From Streptomyces sp. NBC_00344 (lineage in GTDB: Bacteria > Actinomycetota > Actinomycetes > Streptomycetales > Streptomycetaceae), in the NCBI RefSeq assembly GCF_036088315.1, contig NZ_CP107996.1, positions 6,065,001 through 6,129,000 of the forward strand: DNA of 64,000 nt, written 5' to 3'. The notes under the pieces are model-generated. The model did not search any database. It had not been told where the DNA came from and saw only the letters and a program-made list of their open reading frames with translations. The translations under genes and the position numbers were made by a program. Shown here piece by piece: positions 46,526-56,031 of the stretch (position 1 is the stretch's first letter; each line of letters opens with the position of its first letter).

Positions 46526-47521
46526 ATGCCATCAGTGATCGATCCCGACCGTTACGTCAAGGGCGTCATCGAAGGGTCACGTGCGTTCATCGCACGGGCC
46601 ATCACCCTGGTGGAGTCCACCCGGGCGGACCACCGGGCGCTAGCCCAGCAGATGCTGACGCAGCTGCTGCCGCACGCCGGGCAGGCACGCCGCATCGGGA
46701 TCAGCGGGGTGCCCGGTGTAGGGAAGTCGACCTTCATCGACGCCTTCGGCACCATGCTCACCGGCCTCGGCCACCGGGTCGCGGTACTCGCCGTCGACCC
46801 CTCGTCCAGCCGGACCGGCGGCTCCATCCTGGGTGACAAGACCCGGATGGAGCGGCTGGCCGTCGATCCCGCGGCGTTCGTCCGGCCCTCGCCGACCACG
46901 GGCACCCTCGGCGGGGTGGCCAGGGCCACCAGGGAAGCCATGGTCGTGGTGGAGGCCGCAGGCTACGACGTGGTCCTGGTGGAAACCGTCGGTGTCGGCC
47001 AGTCCGAGACCGCGGTGGCGAACATGGTCGACTCCTTTCTGCTGCTCACCCTCGCCCGTACCGGCGATCAGCTGCAGGGCATCAAGAAGGGTGTGCTCGA
47101 GCTCGCCGACCTCATCGCCGTCAACAAGGCGGACGGTCCGCACGAACGCGACGCACGTGGAGCGGCACGCGAACTCGCGGGCGCGCTGCGGCTGATGCAT
47201 CCCGCCGACGCCTCCTGGACTCCGCCCGTGCTCAGTTGCAGCGCTCGTGAGTCAACCGGCCTCGACACCCTCTGGGAGCGGCTCGAACAGCACCGCAAAG
47301 TGCTGGACGCCTCCGGTGGGCTCACGGCCAAGCGGTGTGACCAGCAGGTCGACTGGGCGTGGACCATGGTGCGCGAGGGGCTGCTGAAGCAGTTGCAGGA
47401 CGATCCTCAGGTGCGCAGGATGGCCCCGGTGCTGGAAGAGCAGCTGCGGAGCGGCTCCCTGACTCCGACGCTGGCTGCCGACCGCATCCTCGGGGCGTTC
47501 CGCGGGGAGCCGCAGCCCTGA
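46526..47521 (+). CDS. meaB: MeaB, GTPase chaperone of methylmalonyl-CoA mutase (ArgK family)
   Basis: 331 residues. SIMIBI-class P-loop G61-VPGVG-K67-S68-T69, Mg-binding DPSSSRTGGSILGDKTRM (core DPSSSRTGG), and an NKAD motif. MeaB gates and protects the mutase, controlling loading and unloading of adenosylcobalamin. It begins 4 nt after the mutB stop. A hairpin terminator follows. Confidence 0.95.
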   Translation: MPSVIDPDRYVKGVIEGSRAFIARAITLVESTRADHRALAQQMLTQLLPHAGQARRIGISGVPGVGKSTFIDAFGTMLTGLGHRVAVLAVDPSSSRTGGSILGDKTRMERLAVDPAAFVRPSPTTGTLGGVARATREAMVVVEAAGYDVVLVETVGVGQSETAVANMVDSFLLLTLARTGDQLQGIKKGVLELADLIAVNKADGPHERDARGAARELAGALRLMHPADASWTPPVLSCSARESTGLDTLWERLEQHRKVLDASGGLTAKRCDQQVDWAWTMVREGLLKQLQDDPQVRRMAPVLEEQLRSGSLTPTLAADRILGAFRGEPQP

Positions 47522-47533
47522 CGGTGCTCCGCG

Positions 47534-47563
47534 GGCGGGGCCGGTGCGCGAAGCGGCCCCGCC
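47534..47563. terminator. Bidirectional terminator between meaB and metE
   Basis: GGCGGGGCCG (47534-47543), 10-nt loop, CGGCCCCGCC (47554-47563): a perfect 10-bp stem in the 50-bp gap between convergent genes. Confidence 0.8.
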
Positions 47564-47571
47564 TCCGTCCC

Positions 47572-49890
47572 TCAGTGCGTCCCTTCCGGCAGCGCGCTGC
47601 GGACCGACCGGGCCGCGGTCACCATATTCTCCAGCGACTCCCTGACCTCGGGCCAGCCGCGGGTCTTCAGCCCGCAGTCCGGGTTGACCCACAGGCGTTC
47701 CGCCGCAATGGCGCCGAGCCCCTTGTGTAGCATCCGGATCAGCTCGTCGCTGCCCGGCACCCTCGGGGAGTGGATGTCGTAGACACCGGGTCCCACCTCC
47801 CGTGGATAGCCGGCCGCCGCCAGTTCGTCCGCCACCCGCATGTGCGAGCGCGCGGCCTCCAGACTGATGACATCGGCATCGAGGTCATTGATCGCCTGGA
47901 GGATGTCGCCGAATTCCGCGTAGCACATGTGTGTGTGGATCTGTGTGTCCGCGCGTGCGCCGCCGGTGGCCAGACGGAACGCCTCGGTGGCCCAGGCGAG
48001 GTATCGGGGCCGGTCGGCCGTGCGCAGCGGCAGGGTCTCCCGCAGCGCGGGTTCGTCCATCTGGATCACCGGGCTTCCGCTCCTCTCCAGGTCGTCGACC
48101 TCGTCGCGCAGTGCGAGTGCCACCTGGCGTGCCGTGTCCTCGAGTGGCTGATCGTCGCGGACGAAGGACCAGGCGAGCACGGTGACGGGACCGGTGAGCA
48201 TGCCCTTGACGGGGCGGTCGGTCAGCGACTGGGCGTACGCCGTCCAGCGCACCGTCATCGGTCCGGGCCGGGAGACGTCGCCCGCGAGGATCGGCGGGCG
48301 GACGTAACGGGTGCCGTAGGACTGGACCCAGCCGTGCCGGGTGGCGGAAAAGCCGGTCAGCTGCTCGGCGAAGTACTGCACCATGTCACTGCGTTCGGGC
48401 TCGCCGTGCACCAGAACATCGATCCCTGCCCTCTCCTGGAACGCGACGACGCTCCTGATCTCCGCCTCGATGCGTTGCTCGTACACATCGGTGCCGATCC
48501 GGCCGGCCCGCAGGTCCGCGCGATCGGCGCGCAGTTCGTCGGTCTGCGGGAACGAGCCGATCGTCGTGGTCGGCAGCAGCGGCAGCCCCAGGCGGGCGCG
48601 CTGTGCGGCCGCGCGCTCCGGATACGGCAGCGAGCGGCGGGTCCCGGCGCTGGTGACGGCTGCCGTGCGGGCGCGTACAGCAGGGTCGTTGGTGAGCGCC
48701 GATCCGGCGCGGGACGCGAGATCCGCCCGGTTGAGTGCGAGCTCGCCGGCGATGGCCTGCGCCCCGAGAACGAGCCCCCGGGCCAGTGTGACGGTCTCCG
48801 AGGTCTTCTGGCGGGCGAAGGCGAGCCAGCGGGCGGTCTGCGGATCGATGTCCCGCTCGGCGCCGAGATCCAGCGGGACGTGCAGCAGCGAACAGGAAGG
48901 TGCCACATCCACCCGGTGGGCGAGAGGGACCAGAGTGTCCAGCGTGTGCAGCGACTTCTGCAGGTCGTTGATCCAGACGTTGCGCCCGTCGACCACACCG
49001 GCGACAAGTCGCTTGCCCGGCACACCGCCCATCGCGGCCAGATCTCCGAGGTTCGCCGCAGCCGGGCCGGTGAAATCCATCGCGAGCCCCTCCACCGGAG
49101 CCGACGCGAGAACCGGAAGCGCCTCGCCCAGCCGGTCGAAGTACGAGGCGATGAGCAGCCGCGGACGGCCGGCTGACGCGCCGAGTTCACGGTAGGCATG
49201 GGCGACGGCGTCGAGTTCGTCCCGGGAGCGGTCCTGGACCAGCGCGGGTTCGTCAAGCTGTACCCACTCGGCGCCCGCGGACCGGAGATCGGCGAGCACA
49301 CCGGCATACACCGGAAGGAGGCGTTCGAGCAGCGTCAGCGGCTCGAACCCGTCCGCGACACCGGGGGCAGGCTTCGACAGCAGCAGGAAGGTGATGGGTC
49401 CGAGAAGTACCGGCCGTGCGGTGAGACCGAGCGCGAGGGCTTCCCCGACCGCGCCGACCTGCGTAGCGGAGTCGGCGGCGAAGACCGTGTCCGGGCCCAG
49501 TTCGGGGACCAGGTAGTGGTAGTTGGTGTCGAACCATTTGGTCATCTCGAGTGGGGCGACATCGCGGGTGCCCCGGGCCATTGCGAAGTACCCGTCCAGG
49601 GCGTCGGCCGCGATCCCGGCCCGGTAGCGGGCCGGGATCGCGCCCACCATCACGCTGGTGTCCAGGACATGGTCGTAGTAGGAGAAATCGCCGGTCGGGA
49701 CCTCCTGGACGCCGTCCTGGCGGAGCTGAAGCCAGTTGGCGCGGCGCAGACCGGCCGCGGTGTCCCGCAGGGCCCCGTCGCTGACGCTGCCCTTCCAGTA
49801 CCCCTCGACGGCTTTCTTCAGTTCCCGGCTCGGGCCCTGTCGGGGGTAGCCGTACACGGTGGCCGAAGCGGCCGCGGACTTACCTGTCAT
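47572..49890 (-). CDS. metE: Cobalamin-independent methionine synthase
   Basis: 772 residues, the standard MetE length, with two TIM barrels. The C-terminal barrel holds zinc-site blocks HGEPERSDMVQYF, HTHMCYAEFGDI and NPDCGLKTRGW, where H, C and C are ligands. It methylates homocysteine from methyltetrahydrofolate triglutamate without B12. ATG 49890 follows AAGGAG; GTG/ATG further upstream (49920) is not supported. No cobalamin riboswitch was recognised in its short leader. Faces the B12-dependent mutase operon. Confidence 0.95.
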   Translation of the reverse strand: MTGKSAAASATVYGYPRQGPSRELKKAVEGYWKGSVSDGALRDTAAGLRRANWLQLRQDGVQEVPTGDFSYYDHVLDTSVMVGAIPARYRAGIAADALDGYFAMARGTRDVAPLEMTKWFDTNYHYLVPELGPDTVFAADSATQVGAVGEALALGLTARPVLLGPITFLLLSKPAPGVADGFEPLTLLERLLPVYAGVLADLRSAGAEWVQLDEPALVQDRSRDELDAVAHAYRELGASAGRPRLLIASYFDRLGEALPVLASAPVEGLAMDFTGPAAANLGDLAAMGGVPGKRLVAGVVDGRNVWINDLQKSLHTLDTLVPLAHRVDVAPSCSLLHVPLDLGAERDIDPQTARWLAFARQKTSETVTLARGLVLGAQAIAGELALNRADLASRAGSALTNDPAVRARTAAVTSAGTRRSLPYPERAAAQRARLGLPLLPTTTIGSFPQTDELRADRADLRAGRIGTDVYEQRIEAEIRSVVAFQERAGIDVLVHGEPERSDMVQYFAEQLTGFSATRHGWVQSYGTRYVRPPILAGDVSRPGPMTVRWTAYAQSLTDRPVKGMLTGPVTVLAWSFVRDDQPLEDTARQVALALRDEVDDLERSGSPVIQMDEPALRETLPLRTADRPRYLAWATEAFRLATGGARADTQIHTHMCYAEFGDILQAINDLDADVISLEAARSHMRVADELAAAGYPREVGPGVYDIHSPRVPGSDELIRMLHKGLGAIAAERLWVNPDCGLKTRGWPEVRESLENMVTAARSVRSALPEGTH

Positions 49891-50034
49891 GGATGTCTCC
49901 TTCGCGGGTCCGGCTCCCACGATCAGGGACCGGCGCAGTCTCCGGCGGACGCCGCACCGGTCGGTTCTGCGCCGGTGCGCGGCGGGCGGGACCGCCGGCC
50001 GGTGTGCATCGCCCCACGGGCCCGGGACGCGGCC

Positions 50035-51435
50035 CTACCACCCGGTCAGCAGCAGATGGTTGACGAGCAGGGGTACGACGGCCTGGACGCAGAGCCAGGG
50101 CCGTCGGCAGGAGCCGGGCAGCAGCGCGGTGGCGGGCAGCAGCCAGAGAGCGAACGGGATCCAGATGCGTTCTGTCTCGGCCTTGCTCATGCCCGACAGA
50201 TCGGCGATCAGCACGGCCAGCAGTGTGGCGAGCACCAGCACCACCAGGCGGTCGGCGGCGGTGGCCCGGCCGCCGCGCAGCCTGCTGACCGTGGCCGGGG
50301 ACGAAGCCAGGGCGCGGCGGAGCCCGGCCACGGTGGCAAGCCCGATGATGATCACCGCATTGGCCAGGTTGCCCCAGATCCAGTAACTCTGCGGCCGGAT
50401 GCCGCCGGAGCCCTGGTAGTAGCGTTCGACCAGCAGGCGATAGGCCTCCCACCAGTTGAAGCCCGCAAGGGTGAACGTCAGCGCGACGATCACCACCCCG
50501 GCCAGGACCGGCAGTACGGGGCGGAGCGTGCGGGTGAGCAGCAGAACGGCGGCCGCGGGGACGGCGATGAGCGTCAGCCCGTAGGACAGATAGAGCATCC
50601 AGCCGAAGAGAAGTCCGGCCCCCAGTGCGGTGGGTACGGGCCGGCGGGCCGTCCGGGTGGCGGCCAGGACCAGCAGCGCGATCCCCCAAGCGGCGACGGC
50701 CGCGAAATAGCCGTCCGCCGACGTGCCCATCCATACGGCGGCCGGGGCCAGCACCAGGAAGGGAGCGGCGCGGCGGGCGGTCCCTTCGTCGGTGAGGGCC
50801 CGCAGGGCAACCAGGACGGCAGCCGCCGCCGAACTCCCGGCAGTGATGCACCAGACGCCGGCCCATCCGCCGCCGCCCAGCCCGATCCGGTCCAGCCAGA
50901 CGAAGGTGAGCGTGGCTCCCGGCGGATGACCTGCCACATGGGCGGGATAGTTGTGCGGGGCGCCGATCAGAATGTGGTGGGTGAAGTCCCGCAGCGCCGG
51001 CCCAATATGCGTGAAGGCGCCGATGGACCGCAGATATTCGCTGCTGGTGGTGAGCTGTTCGGCGATCCCGCGGTGCCACCCGTCGATCAGTGCCAGGGAC
51101 CAGATCCAGGCGGACGCGACGGCCCAGCAGGTCACGGCCAGCGGGCGCCAGGCGAGACGGTCCGCGACGGCCGGTCCATGAATGATCACCGTCGTCGCGA
51201 CCACGAGCGCCGCCGGGGTGCCGGGGCCCAGGTGCGGAAGCCAGGTGGCCAGCAAGGGGGGCCACCCGACGCGCAGGGTGCCGTCGGTGTCCTCGATGAC
51301 GGTTCCAGCGACCGCGGCCGCGATGACCAGGAGGGCGGCGCCGAGGGCCGCCAGCACATCCGGCCGGTGTCCGCCGTGTCCCTGACGGGGTACGGCCTGG
51401 TCCTGAGTGGCGGGGGCGGGGGCGGTCACGGCCAC
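50035..51435 (-). CDS. Polytopic membrane protein, possible GT-C type glycosyltransferase
   Basis: 466 residues with about 11-12 membrane helices. The region HPPGATLTFVWLDRIG, a loop with acidic and proline residues, and the general layout (long extracytoplasmic first loop, D-rich) resemble GT-C family mannosyl- or arabinosyltransferases. I cannot confirm the catalytic DD/DE motif. The gene is upstream of, and on the same strand as, metE, with a 144-bp gap. GTG 51435 is used; GTG 51429 is in frame. Function uncertain. Confidence 0.7.
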   Translation of the reverse strand: MAVTAPAPATQDQAVPRQGHGGHRPDVLAALGAALLVIAAAVAGTVIEDTDGTLRVGWPPLLATWLPHLGPGTPAALVVATTVIIHGPAVADRLAWRPLAVTCWAVASAWIWSLALIDGWHRGIAEQLTTSSEYLRSIGAFTHIGPALRDFTHHILIGAPHNYPAHVAGHPPGATLTFVWLDRIGLGGGGWAGVWCITAGSSAAAAVLVALRALTDEGTARRAAPFLVLAPAAVWMGTSADGYFAAVAAWGIALLVLAATRTARRPVPTALGAGLLFGWMLYLSYGLTLIAVPAAAVLLLTRTLRPVLPVLAGVVIVALTFTLAGFNWWEAYRLLVERYYQGSGGIRPQSYWIWGNLANAVIIIGLATVAGLRRALASSPATVSRLRGGRATAADRLVVLVLATLLAVLIADLSGMSKAETERIWIPFALWLLPATALLPGSCRRPWLCVQAVVPLLVNHLLLTGW

Positions 51436-51645
51436 ACGTTAGGGCCCGGGCCCGCGGTCCGGCCCACGACACCACCGTCCGTCATGGAACCGTCAGATCC
51501 CCGCGGTGATGCGGTCCGAACTCCGCGGTGCCGCCCATGCCGTCAGCGTTTCGTCATGGTTCCCGGCCCCCTGAGAGCCCGTGCACAGGCCTAACGTCGG
51601 AGCGCGGCGGTGGACGACCGCCCACGTAACCGCCGAGGAAGTGTC

Positions 51646-52974
51646 ATGGGCGTCGAGCAGTGGACCACCACCGGAGAAGAGACCGCGGACGAGCAACGGG
51701 ACCCGTGGATCCTGAGCCCCGCGCAGCCGGGATTCTGGCGCAGCCCGCTGCGCGGACCGTGGCTGACGGCGTTGCTGGGCTTCGTACTGCTGGCCGGTGT
51801 CACCGTGCTGATCGTGACCGGGCTGCTGTCCTACGCCGCGTACAACCCCGATCTCGCACGCGTCAATGACAAGACGCCGGACAAGGGCCTGCTCGGCTTC
51901 TACCTCTTCTCCTGGCCCACCGATCCGCACTGGCTCTACCGCCTGACCCAGGGCGTCCATGTGACGCTCGGGGTGGTGCTGGTCCCGGTGCTGCTGGCGA
52001 AGCTGTGGTCCGTCGTCCCCAAGCTGTTCGCGCTGCCTCCGGTGAGATCGGTGGCCCACGCACTGGAGCGGATCTCGCTGCTTCTGCTGGTCGGCGGGGT
52101 GCTCTTCGAGTTCGTCACCGGGATGCTCAATGTGCAGCTGGACTATCTCTTTCCCGGTTCGTTCTACCGACTGCACTTCTATGGTGCCTGGGTCTTCATC
52201 GGGGCCTTCGCCGCTCATGTGACCCTCCGCTTCCCGCAGGCCGTACGGGTGTTGCGGACACACGGGCTGCGGGCGCCCCTGCGCGGGCCCGCGGCATTCC
52301 GCCAGGAGCCACCGGACGAATCCGGCCTGGTGACACCGCGGCCGGCTGCCCCGACGCTCTCCCGCCGCGGTCTGATCGGCCTGGTGGGCGGGGGATCGGT
52401 GCTGCTGTTCGTGGTGACCGCAGGGCAGAGCATCGGGGGCCCGCTGCGCAGGACGGCGCTGCTCGCCCCGCACGGGGGGCCGGAGCCCGTCGGCGGCCCC
52501 GGCGGCTTTCAGATCAACAGGAGTGCGGCCGTCGCGGGCGTCGGAACGCAGGACACCGGCGACGGCTGGCGGCTGGTGGTGCGAGGACCCGACGGGAGTA
52601 CCGTGCGCCTCGCCCGCGCCGAGCTGCTGCATATGCCCCAGCACCGTGCCGAACTCCCGATCGCCTGCGTGGAGGGCTGGTCGACACCGGACCAGAGCTG
52701 GTCGGGTGTACGGCTGCGGGACCTGGCGGCCCTGGTCGGTGCGGGCGACGCGCTGCCGGCGCTCGTGACGTCGTTGCAGACGCACGGCTCCTTCCGCGAG
52801 GCGGCGCTGCGGGACAACCAGGTAGGCGACCCGCGCTCGCTGCTCGCGCTACGGGTCAACGGCGCCGACCTCACCCCCGATCACGGATACCCGGCACGGA
52901 TCATCGTTCCCGCCGCGCCCGGGGTGCTCAACACCAAATGGGTGGCCTCGGTGGCCTTCGGGGAGCTGTCGTGA
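51646..52974 (+). CDS. Cytochrome b-type membrane domain fused to molybdopterin oxidoreductase
   Basis: 442 residues. Four N-terminal helices (about 35-215) contain histidines in GVHVTLG, RLHFYGAWVF and FAAHVTLRF, as in di-haem cytochromes b. A fifth helix follows the motif S239-R240-R241-G242, a twin-arginine signal placed inside the protein. The C-terminal part (about 295-440) is a sulfite-oxidase/YedY-type molybdopterin domain with the metal-binding Cys341 in PIACVEGW. It would be an extracytoplasmic reductase fed from the quinone pool; substrate unknown. ATG 51646 follows GAGGAAG. It overlaps the next gene by GTGA. Confidence 0.83.
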   Translation: MGVEQWTTTGEETADEQRDPWILSPAQPGFWRSPLRGPWLTALLGFVLLAGVTVLIVTGLLSYAAYNPDLARVNDKTPDKGLLGFYLFSWPTDPHWLYRLTQGVHVTLGVVLVPVLLAKLWSVVPKLFALPPVRSVAHALERISLLLLVGGVLFEFVTGMLNVQLDYLFPGSFYRLHFYGAWVFIGAFAAHVTLRFPQAVRVLRTHGLRAPLRGPAAFRQEPPDESGLVTPRPAAPTLSRRGLIGLVGGGSVLLFVVTAGQSIGGPLRRTALLAPHGGPEPVGGPGGFQINRSAAVAGVGTQDTGDGWRLVVRGPDGSTVRLARAELLHMPQHRAELPIACVEGWSTPDQSWSGVRLRDLAALVGAGDALPALVTSLQTHGSFREAALRDNQVGDPRSLLALRVNGADLTPDHGYPARIIVPAAPGVLNTKWVASVAFGELS

Positions 52975-53444
52975 AGCGGATGAGGCGGTGGTACGGGGCG
53001 GGGCCGCTGCACTGCGGGGTCCTGCTCGCCTCGTTCGCGGCGGCCGGCTTCGCGGGGGTGCGCCTCCTGGACGGCGACCGGTTCCTGATCGCCGTGTGGT
53101 TCGTCGGCGCGGCGGTGCTGCACGATCTGCTCCTGGTGCCGCTGTACGCGCTGGCCGACCGGGCGCTGCGCGCCATGCCTGGTGTCAGGGCCGGGGGCTG
53201 GATCAACACGTTCCGGGTGCCCGCCGCACTGTCCGGGCTGCTGCTGCTCGTCTGGTTCCCACTGATCCTCGGTCCTGCTCCCCGCTACGAGCGGTCCACC
53301 GGTCTGCCCGCCGGAGTCTTCCTGTCCCACTGGCTGCTGATCACTGCTGCGCTCTTCGCGGTGTCGCTGCTGTGGCGGCTGGCCGGTGCGCTGCGGGGTG
53401 GGGCGGCAGGCCGGGGGCCCCGGGGCCCCCGGGCCGGTCAGTGA
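52971..53444 (+). CDS. Small membrane protein coupled to the molybdoenzyme
   Basis: 157 residues, four predicted membrane helices (about 14-32, 38-60, 80-100, 112-135), with a histidine in AAVLHDLLLVPLYALADRAL (core VLHDLLLVP) and another in FLSHWLLI. No family recognised. GTG 52971 overlaps the preceding stop by 4 bp, so it is translationally coupled and probably part of the same complex, perhaps in electron transfer or assembly. The C-terminus is a low-complexity GRGPRGPRAG stretch. Confidence 0.72.
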   Translation: MKRMRRWYGAGPLHCGVLLASFAAAGFAGVRLLDGDRFLIAVWFVGAAVLHDLLLVPLYALADRALRAMPGVRAGGWINTFRVPAALSGLLLLVWFPLILGPAPRYERSTGLPAGVFLSHWLLITAALFAVSLLWRLAGALRGGAAGRGPRGPRAGQ

Positions 53445-53618
53445 CCCGGGTGCCGCGAGCGCGGGGAGCGCCGGCCCGGCCGTCGCCACGCGAGAGGCCG
53501 CCTCCGTGATCGAACGACCGTTTGAGCCGTATCGCGAGGGCCGGACTGCTGGGCCTCGCTCCAATCGCAGAAGGGGGCATATCGTGGATTAGGGCCTATT
53601 CGGACAGGTGGTCACATC

Positions 53619-54521
53619 ATGCCAGAGCTGCTGACACTGATATTGCTGGTCATATGTGCCGTTGCGGTCTACGGGGCGGCCGCCGCGCGCGTGGTGAAGC
53701 AGTACGAGCGGGGCGTGGTGTTCCGCCTCGGCCGGGTGCGCGGCCAGATCCGGGAGCCCGGGTTCACCATGGTGCTTCCGCTGGTGGACCGGCTCCGCAA
53801 GGTGAATCTGCAGGTCATCACGATGCCGGTGCCCGCACAGGACGGCATCACCCGCGACAATGTCACCGTCCGGGTGGACGCGGTGATCTATTTCAAGGTG
53901 ATCAATGCCGCCGATGCGCTCGTGGAGGTCGAGGACTACCGTTTCGCGGTGTCGCAGATGGCGCAGACCTCACTGCGTTCCATCATCGGTAAGAGTGATC
54001 TCGACGATCTTCTCTCGAATCGGGAGAAGCTGAATCAGGGCCTTGAATTGATGATCGACAGTCCGGCGGTCGGCTGGGGTGTGCAGATCGACCGGGTGGA
54101 GATCAAGGACGTGTCGCTGCCGGAGACGATGAAGCGGTCGATGGCCCGGCAGGCCGAGGCGGACCGTGAGCGGCGGGCCCGGGTGATCAACGCCGACGCG
54201 GAGCTGCAGGCGTCCAAGAAGCTGGCCGACGCGGCCGGTGTGATGTCGAAGGAACCGGCCGCACTGCAGCTGAGGCTGCTGCAGACGGTGGTCGCGGTGG
54301 CGGCCGAGAAGAACTCCACGCTGGTACTGCCCTTCCCGGTCGAACTGCTGCGCTTCCTGGAACGGGCCCAGCAGAATCAGCCGGAGCAGGCCTCGTCCGC
54401 GGAGCGGGCCGCCCCGACCGGCCCGCCCGCGGGGACCGGCACACCCGGCCTGTCCGAACAGCTTCCGGCCCCCGGGCCGCCCGCGGCGGGTGAGCCTCCG
54501 CCGGATGCGGACGGTCGCTGA
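53619..54521 (+). CDS. SPFH/band 7 family protein, slipin type
   Basis: 300 residues. An N-terminal membrane hairpin (about 4-24) is followed by a band 7 domain (QYERGVVFRLGRVRG to about 190) with ITRDNVTVRVDAVIYFKV. A predicted coiled coil and a proline-rich disordered tail end the protein. Slipins organise membrane microdomains and often pair with an NfeD protease-like protein; none is adjacent. ATG 53619 follows AGGTGG. Independent transcript likely. Confidence 0.9.
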   Translation: MPELLTLILLVICAVAVYGAAAARVVKQYERGVVFRLGRVRGQIREPGFTMVLPLVDRLRKVNLQVITMPVPAQDGITRDNVTVRVDAVIYFKVINAADALVEVEDYRFAVSQMAQTSLRSIIGKSDLDDLLSNREKLNQGLELMIDSPAVGWGVQIDRVEIKDVSLPETMKRSMARQAEADRERRARVINADAELQASKKLADAAGVMSKEPAALQLRLLQTVVAVAAEKNSTLVLPFPVELLRFLERAQQNQPEQASSAERAAPTGPPAGTGTPGLSEQLPAPGPPAAGEPPPDADGR

Positions 54522-54666
54522 ATCGAAGCGCGGCCCGGCACCTCCGGCCGCCCGGCGGGGTCTCCCGGCGCGAGACCGTACCTGCGCATGGGGGCGCAGC
54601 CGACAGCCCGTTCGCCCGCTCACCCCGGGGGCGCCCGGCGCGGCCGCCACCGCGATACTGAGCGGT

Positions 54667-55272
54667 ATGCGCATTGACTTCGACCCCGCCGAAACGCCTG
54701 TCGACGCCTTCTACCGCCTGCTGACCGCGGTCGTGGTGCCCCGGCCCATCGCCTGGGTGTCGACCATCCACCGGGACGGGGTGTCGGACAACCTGGCCCC
54801 GCACTCCTTCTTCACGGTCTCCAGCGTGTCGCCGCCGATCGTCCAGTTCACCTCGGTGGGCCGAAAGGACTCCCTGCGCAACATCGAGGACACGGGCGCC
54901 TTCGTCGTCAACTTCGCTCCCGAACACCTCTTCGAGCAGATCAACGGGACGGCTACCGACTTTCCTCGCGGGACCAGCGAGTTCGACGCCATCGGCATCG
55001 CGCGTGAGCCCAGTCTGCGGGTGAAGCCGCCGCGCGTCGCAGGCTCACCGGTCGCTCTCGAATGCGAACTGCACAGCACCGTCGGCTTCGGCTCCTCCAC
55101 CGTGGTCTTCGGGCGTGTCGTGCATGCGGCGGTCGACGAGTCCGTGATGACCAACGGACACCCCGAGTACACCCGGCTGCGCCCGCTGGCCCGGCTGGGC
55201 AAGAACGAATGGGGAACCCCGGGCGAGGTGCGCGAGATCGCCCGCATCCCCTATGACCAGTGGAACGGCTGA
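54667..55272 (+). CDS. Flavin reductase-like, FMN-binding split-barrel protein
   Basis: 201 residues, flavin-reductase family (RutF/HpaC-like or related). Landmarks are VPRPIAWVSTIHRDGVSDNLAPHSFF (core RPIAWVST and NLAPHSFF) and FVVNFAPEHLFEQ. It may reduce FMN or act on an unknown substrate using bound flavin; no oxygenase partner is adjacent. ATG 54667 lies 7 nt after GATACT (54654-54659) and lacks a ribosome site, so it is probably leaderless. Confidence 0.83.
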   Translation: MRIDFDPAETPVDAFYRLLTAVVVPRPIAWVSTIHRDGVSDNLAPHSFFTVSSVSPPIVQFTSVGRKDSLRNIEDTGAFVVNFAPEHLFEQINGTATDFPRGTSEFDAIGIAREPSLRVKPPRVAGSPVALECELHSTVGFGSSTVVFGRVVHAAVDESVMTNGHPEYTRLRPLARLGKNEWGTPGEVREIARIPYDQWNG

Positions 55273-55403
55273 AGCTGCCCGCAGCAGTCCCGGATGTGCT
55301 CAGAAGTGCGTGGCCATGCCGAACACCCGGCGCAGTTGGCCATGTCCCGGAGGTCGCGTTCAGCCGGTTCGTACCGACTTCAGACCCTCGGCTGTCATCA
55401 TGA

Positions 55404-55437
55404 CCGGAACCCTGGGGCTGAGCCTCCGGGGTTCCGG
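55404..55437. terminator. Probable terminator between convergent genes
   Basis: CCGGAACCC (55404-55412) pairs with GGGTTCCGG (55429-55437), enclosing a GC-rich internal loop. It lies between the flavin reductase gene and the convergent excalibur gene. Confidence 0.6.
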
Positions 55438-55506
55438 CCGGTGTCGGAAAGAGGGGGCCCGCCCGTCAGGTGAGCGCGCCGCCGAGCTGCGACAGTCGCC
55501 CGGGCT

Positions 55507-56031
55507 CTACTCGCACGCCACCCCGTCCCCGTCACGGTCCAAGTGCCGCCCGTAACCGGGGTCACCTGCGTGGAGCGGTGCGGCGCCGGCCGCACGTACC
55601 GCGGTGCAGTTCGCGTAGTACGTCGAGCCGCCGCCGGAAGTCGAACTGCCGCCACCGGTCCCAGCGGCAGCCGGCCTCGGGGCCACAGTGACCCGGACCG
55701 TTTTCGTTCGAGTGACGGTGGGCGCAGGCTTCGGGGTGGCCTCCACGGTCACCGTGGCCGCGGGAGAAGGGTGGGCCGCGGCGGTCTCCGTGGCGGTGGC
55801 CGTCACCGTGGGCGCGGGAGCAGGTTTCGCACTGGCAGTTGCTTCGGTGCCCCCGCCGCTGCCGGCACCACCGATCGCCACGCCGATGATGAACACACCG
55901 AAAGCCGCCGGGATGACGACCCGCTTCCGTGCCCACCCGGGCCGCCCGGACGGAGAAGCGGGGCGGGGCTGTGGCGGCGGCCCCCACTGCCCCCACTGCG
56001 GTCCCGACGGTGACTGGTTTCTGCGTGCCAT
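55507..56031 (-). CDS. Membrane-anchored excalibur calcium-binding protein
   Basis: 174 residues. A short cytoplasmic N-terminus, one membrane helix (about 37-57, IPAAFGVFIIGVAIGG), a long Thr/Ala/Pro-rich extracytoplasmic linker, and a C-terminal excalibur domain (about 140-174) with YANCTAVRAAGAAPL and DRDGDGVACE. The DxDxDG calcium-binding loop is intact. Function in the family is unknown; the domain is common in secreted actinobacterial proteins. ATG 56031 follows GGGGGGA on the minus strand. Confidence 0.87.
   Translation of the reverse strand: MARRNQSPSGPQWGQWGPPPQPRPASPSGRPGWARKRVVIPAAFGVFIIGVAIGGAGSGGGTEATASAKPAPAPTVTATATETAAAHPSPAATVTVEATPKPAPTVTRTKTVRVTVAPRPAAAGTGGGSSTSGGGSTYYANCTAVRAAGAAPLHAGDPGYGRHLDRDGDGVACE

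Noticed and set aside
49891..50034. Cobalamin or SAM riboswitch before metE
   Set aside because: The 144-bp gap was read on the minus strand for a B12 box and for SAM/SAH motifs. Only a short CCGGTCCC/GGGAGCCGG hairpin was found.
52005..52970. Frame upstream of the small membrane protein
   Set aside because: It is a shadow of the molybdoenzyme gene; only the part from GTG 52971 is a gene.
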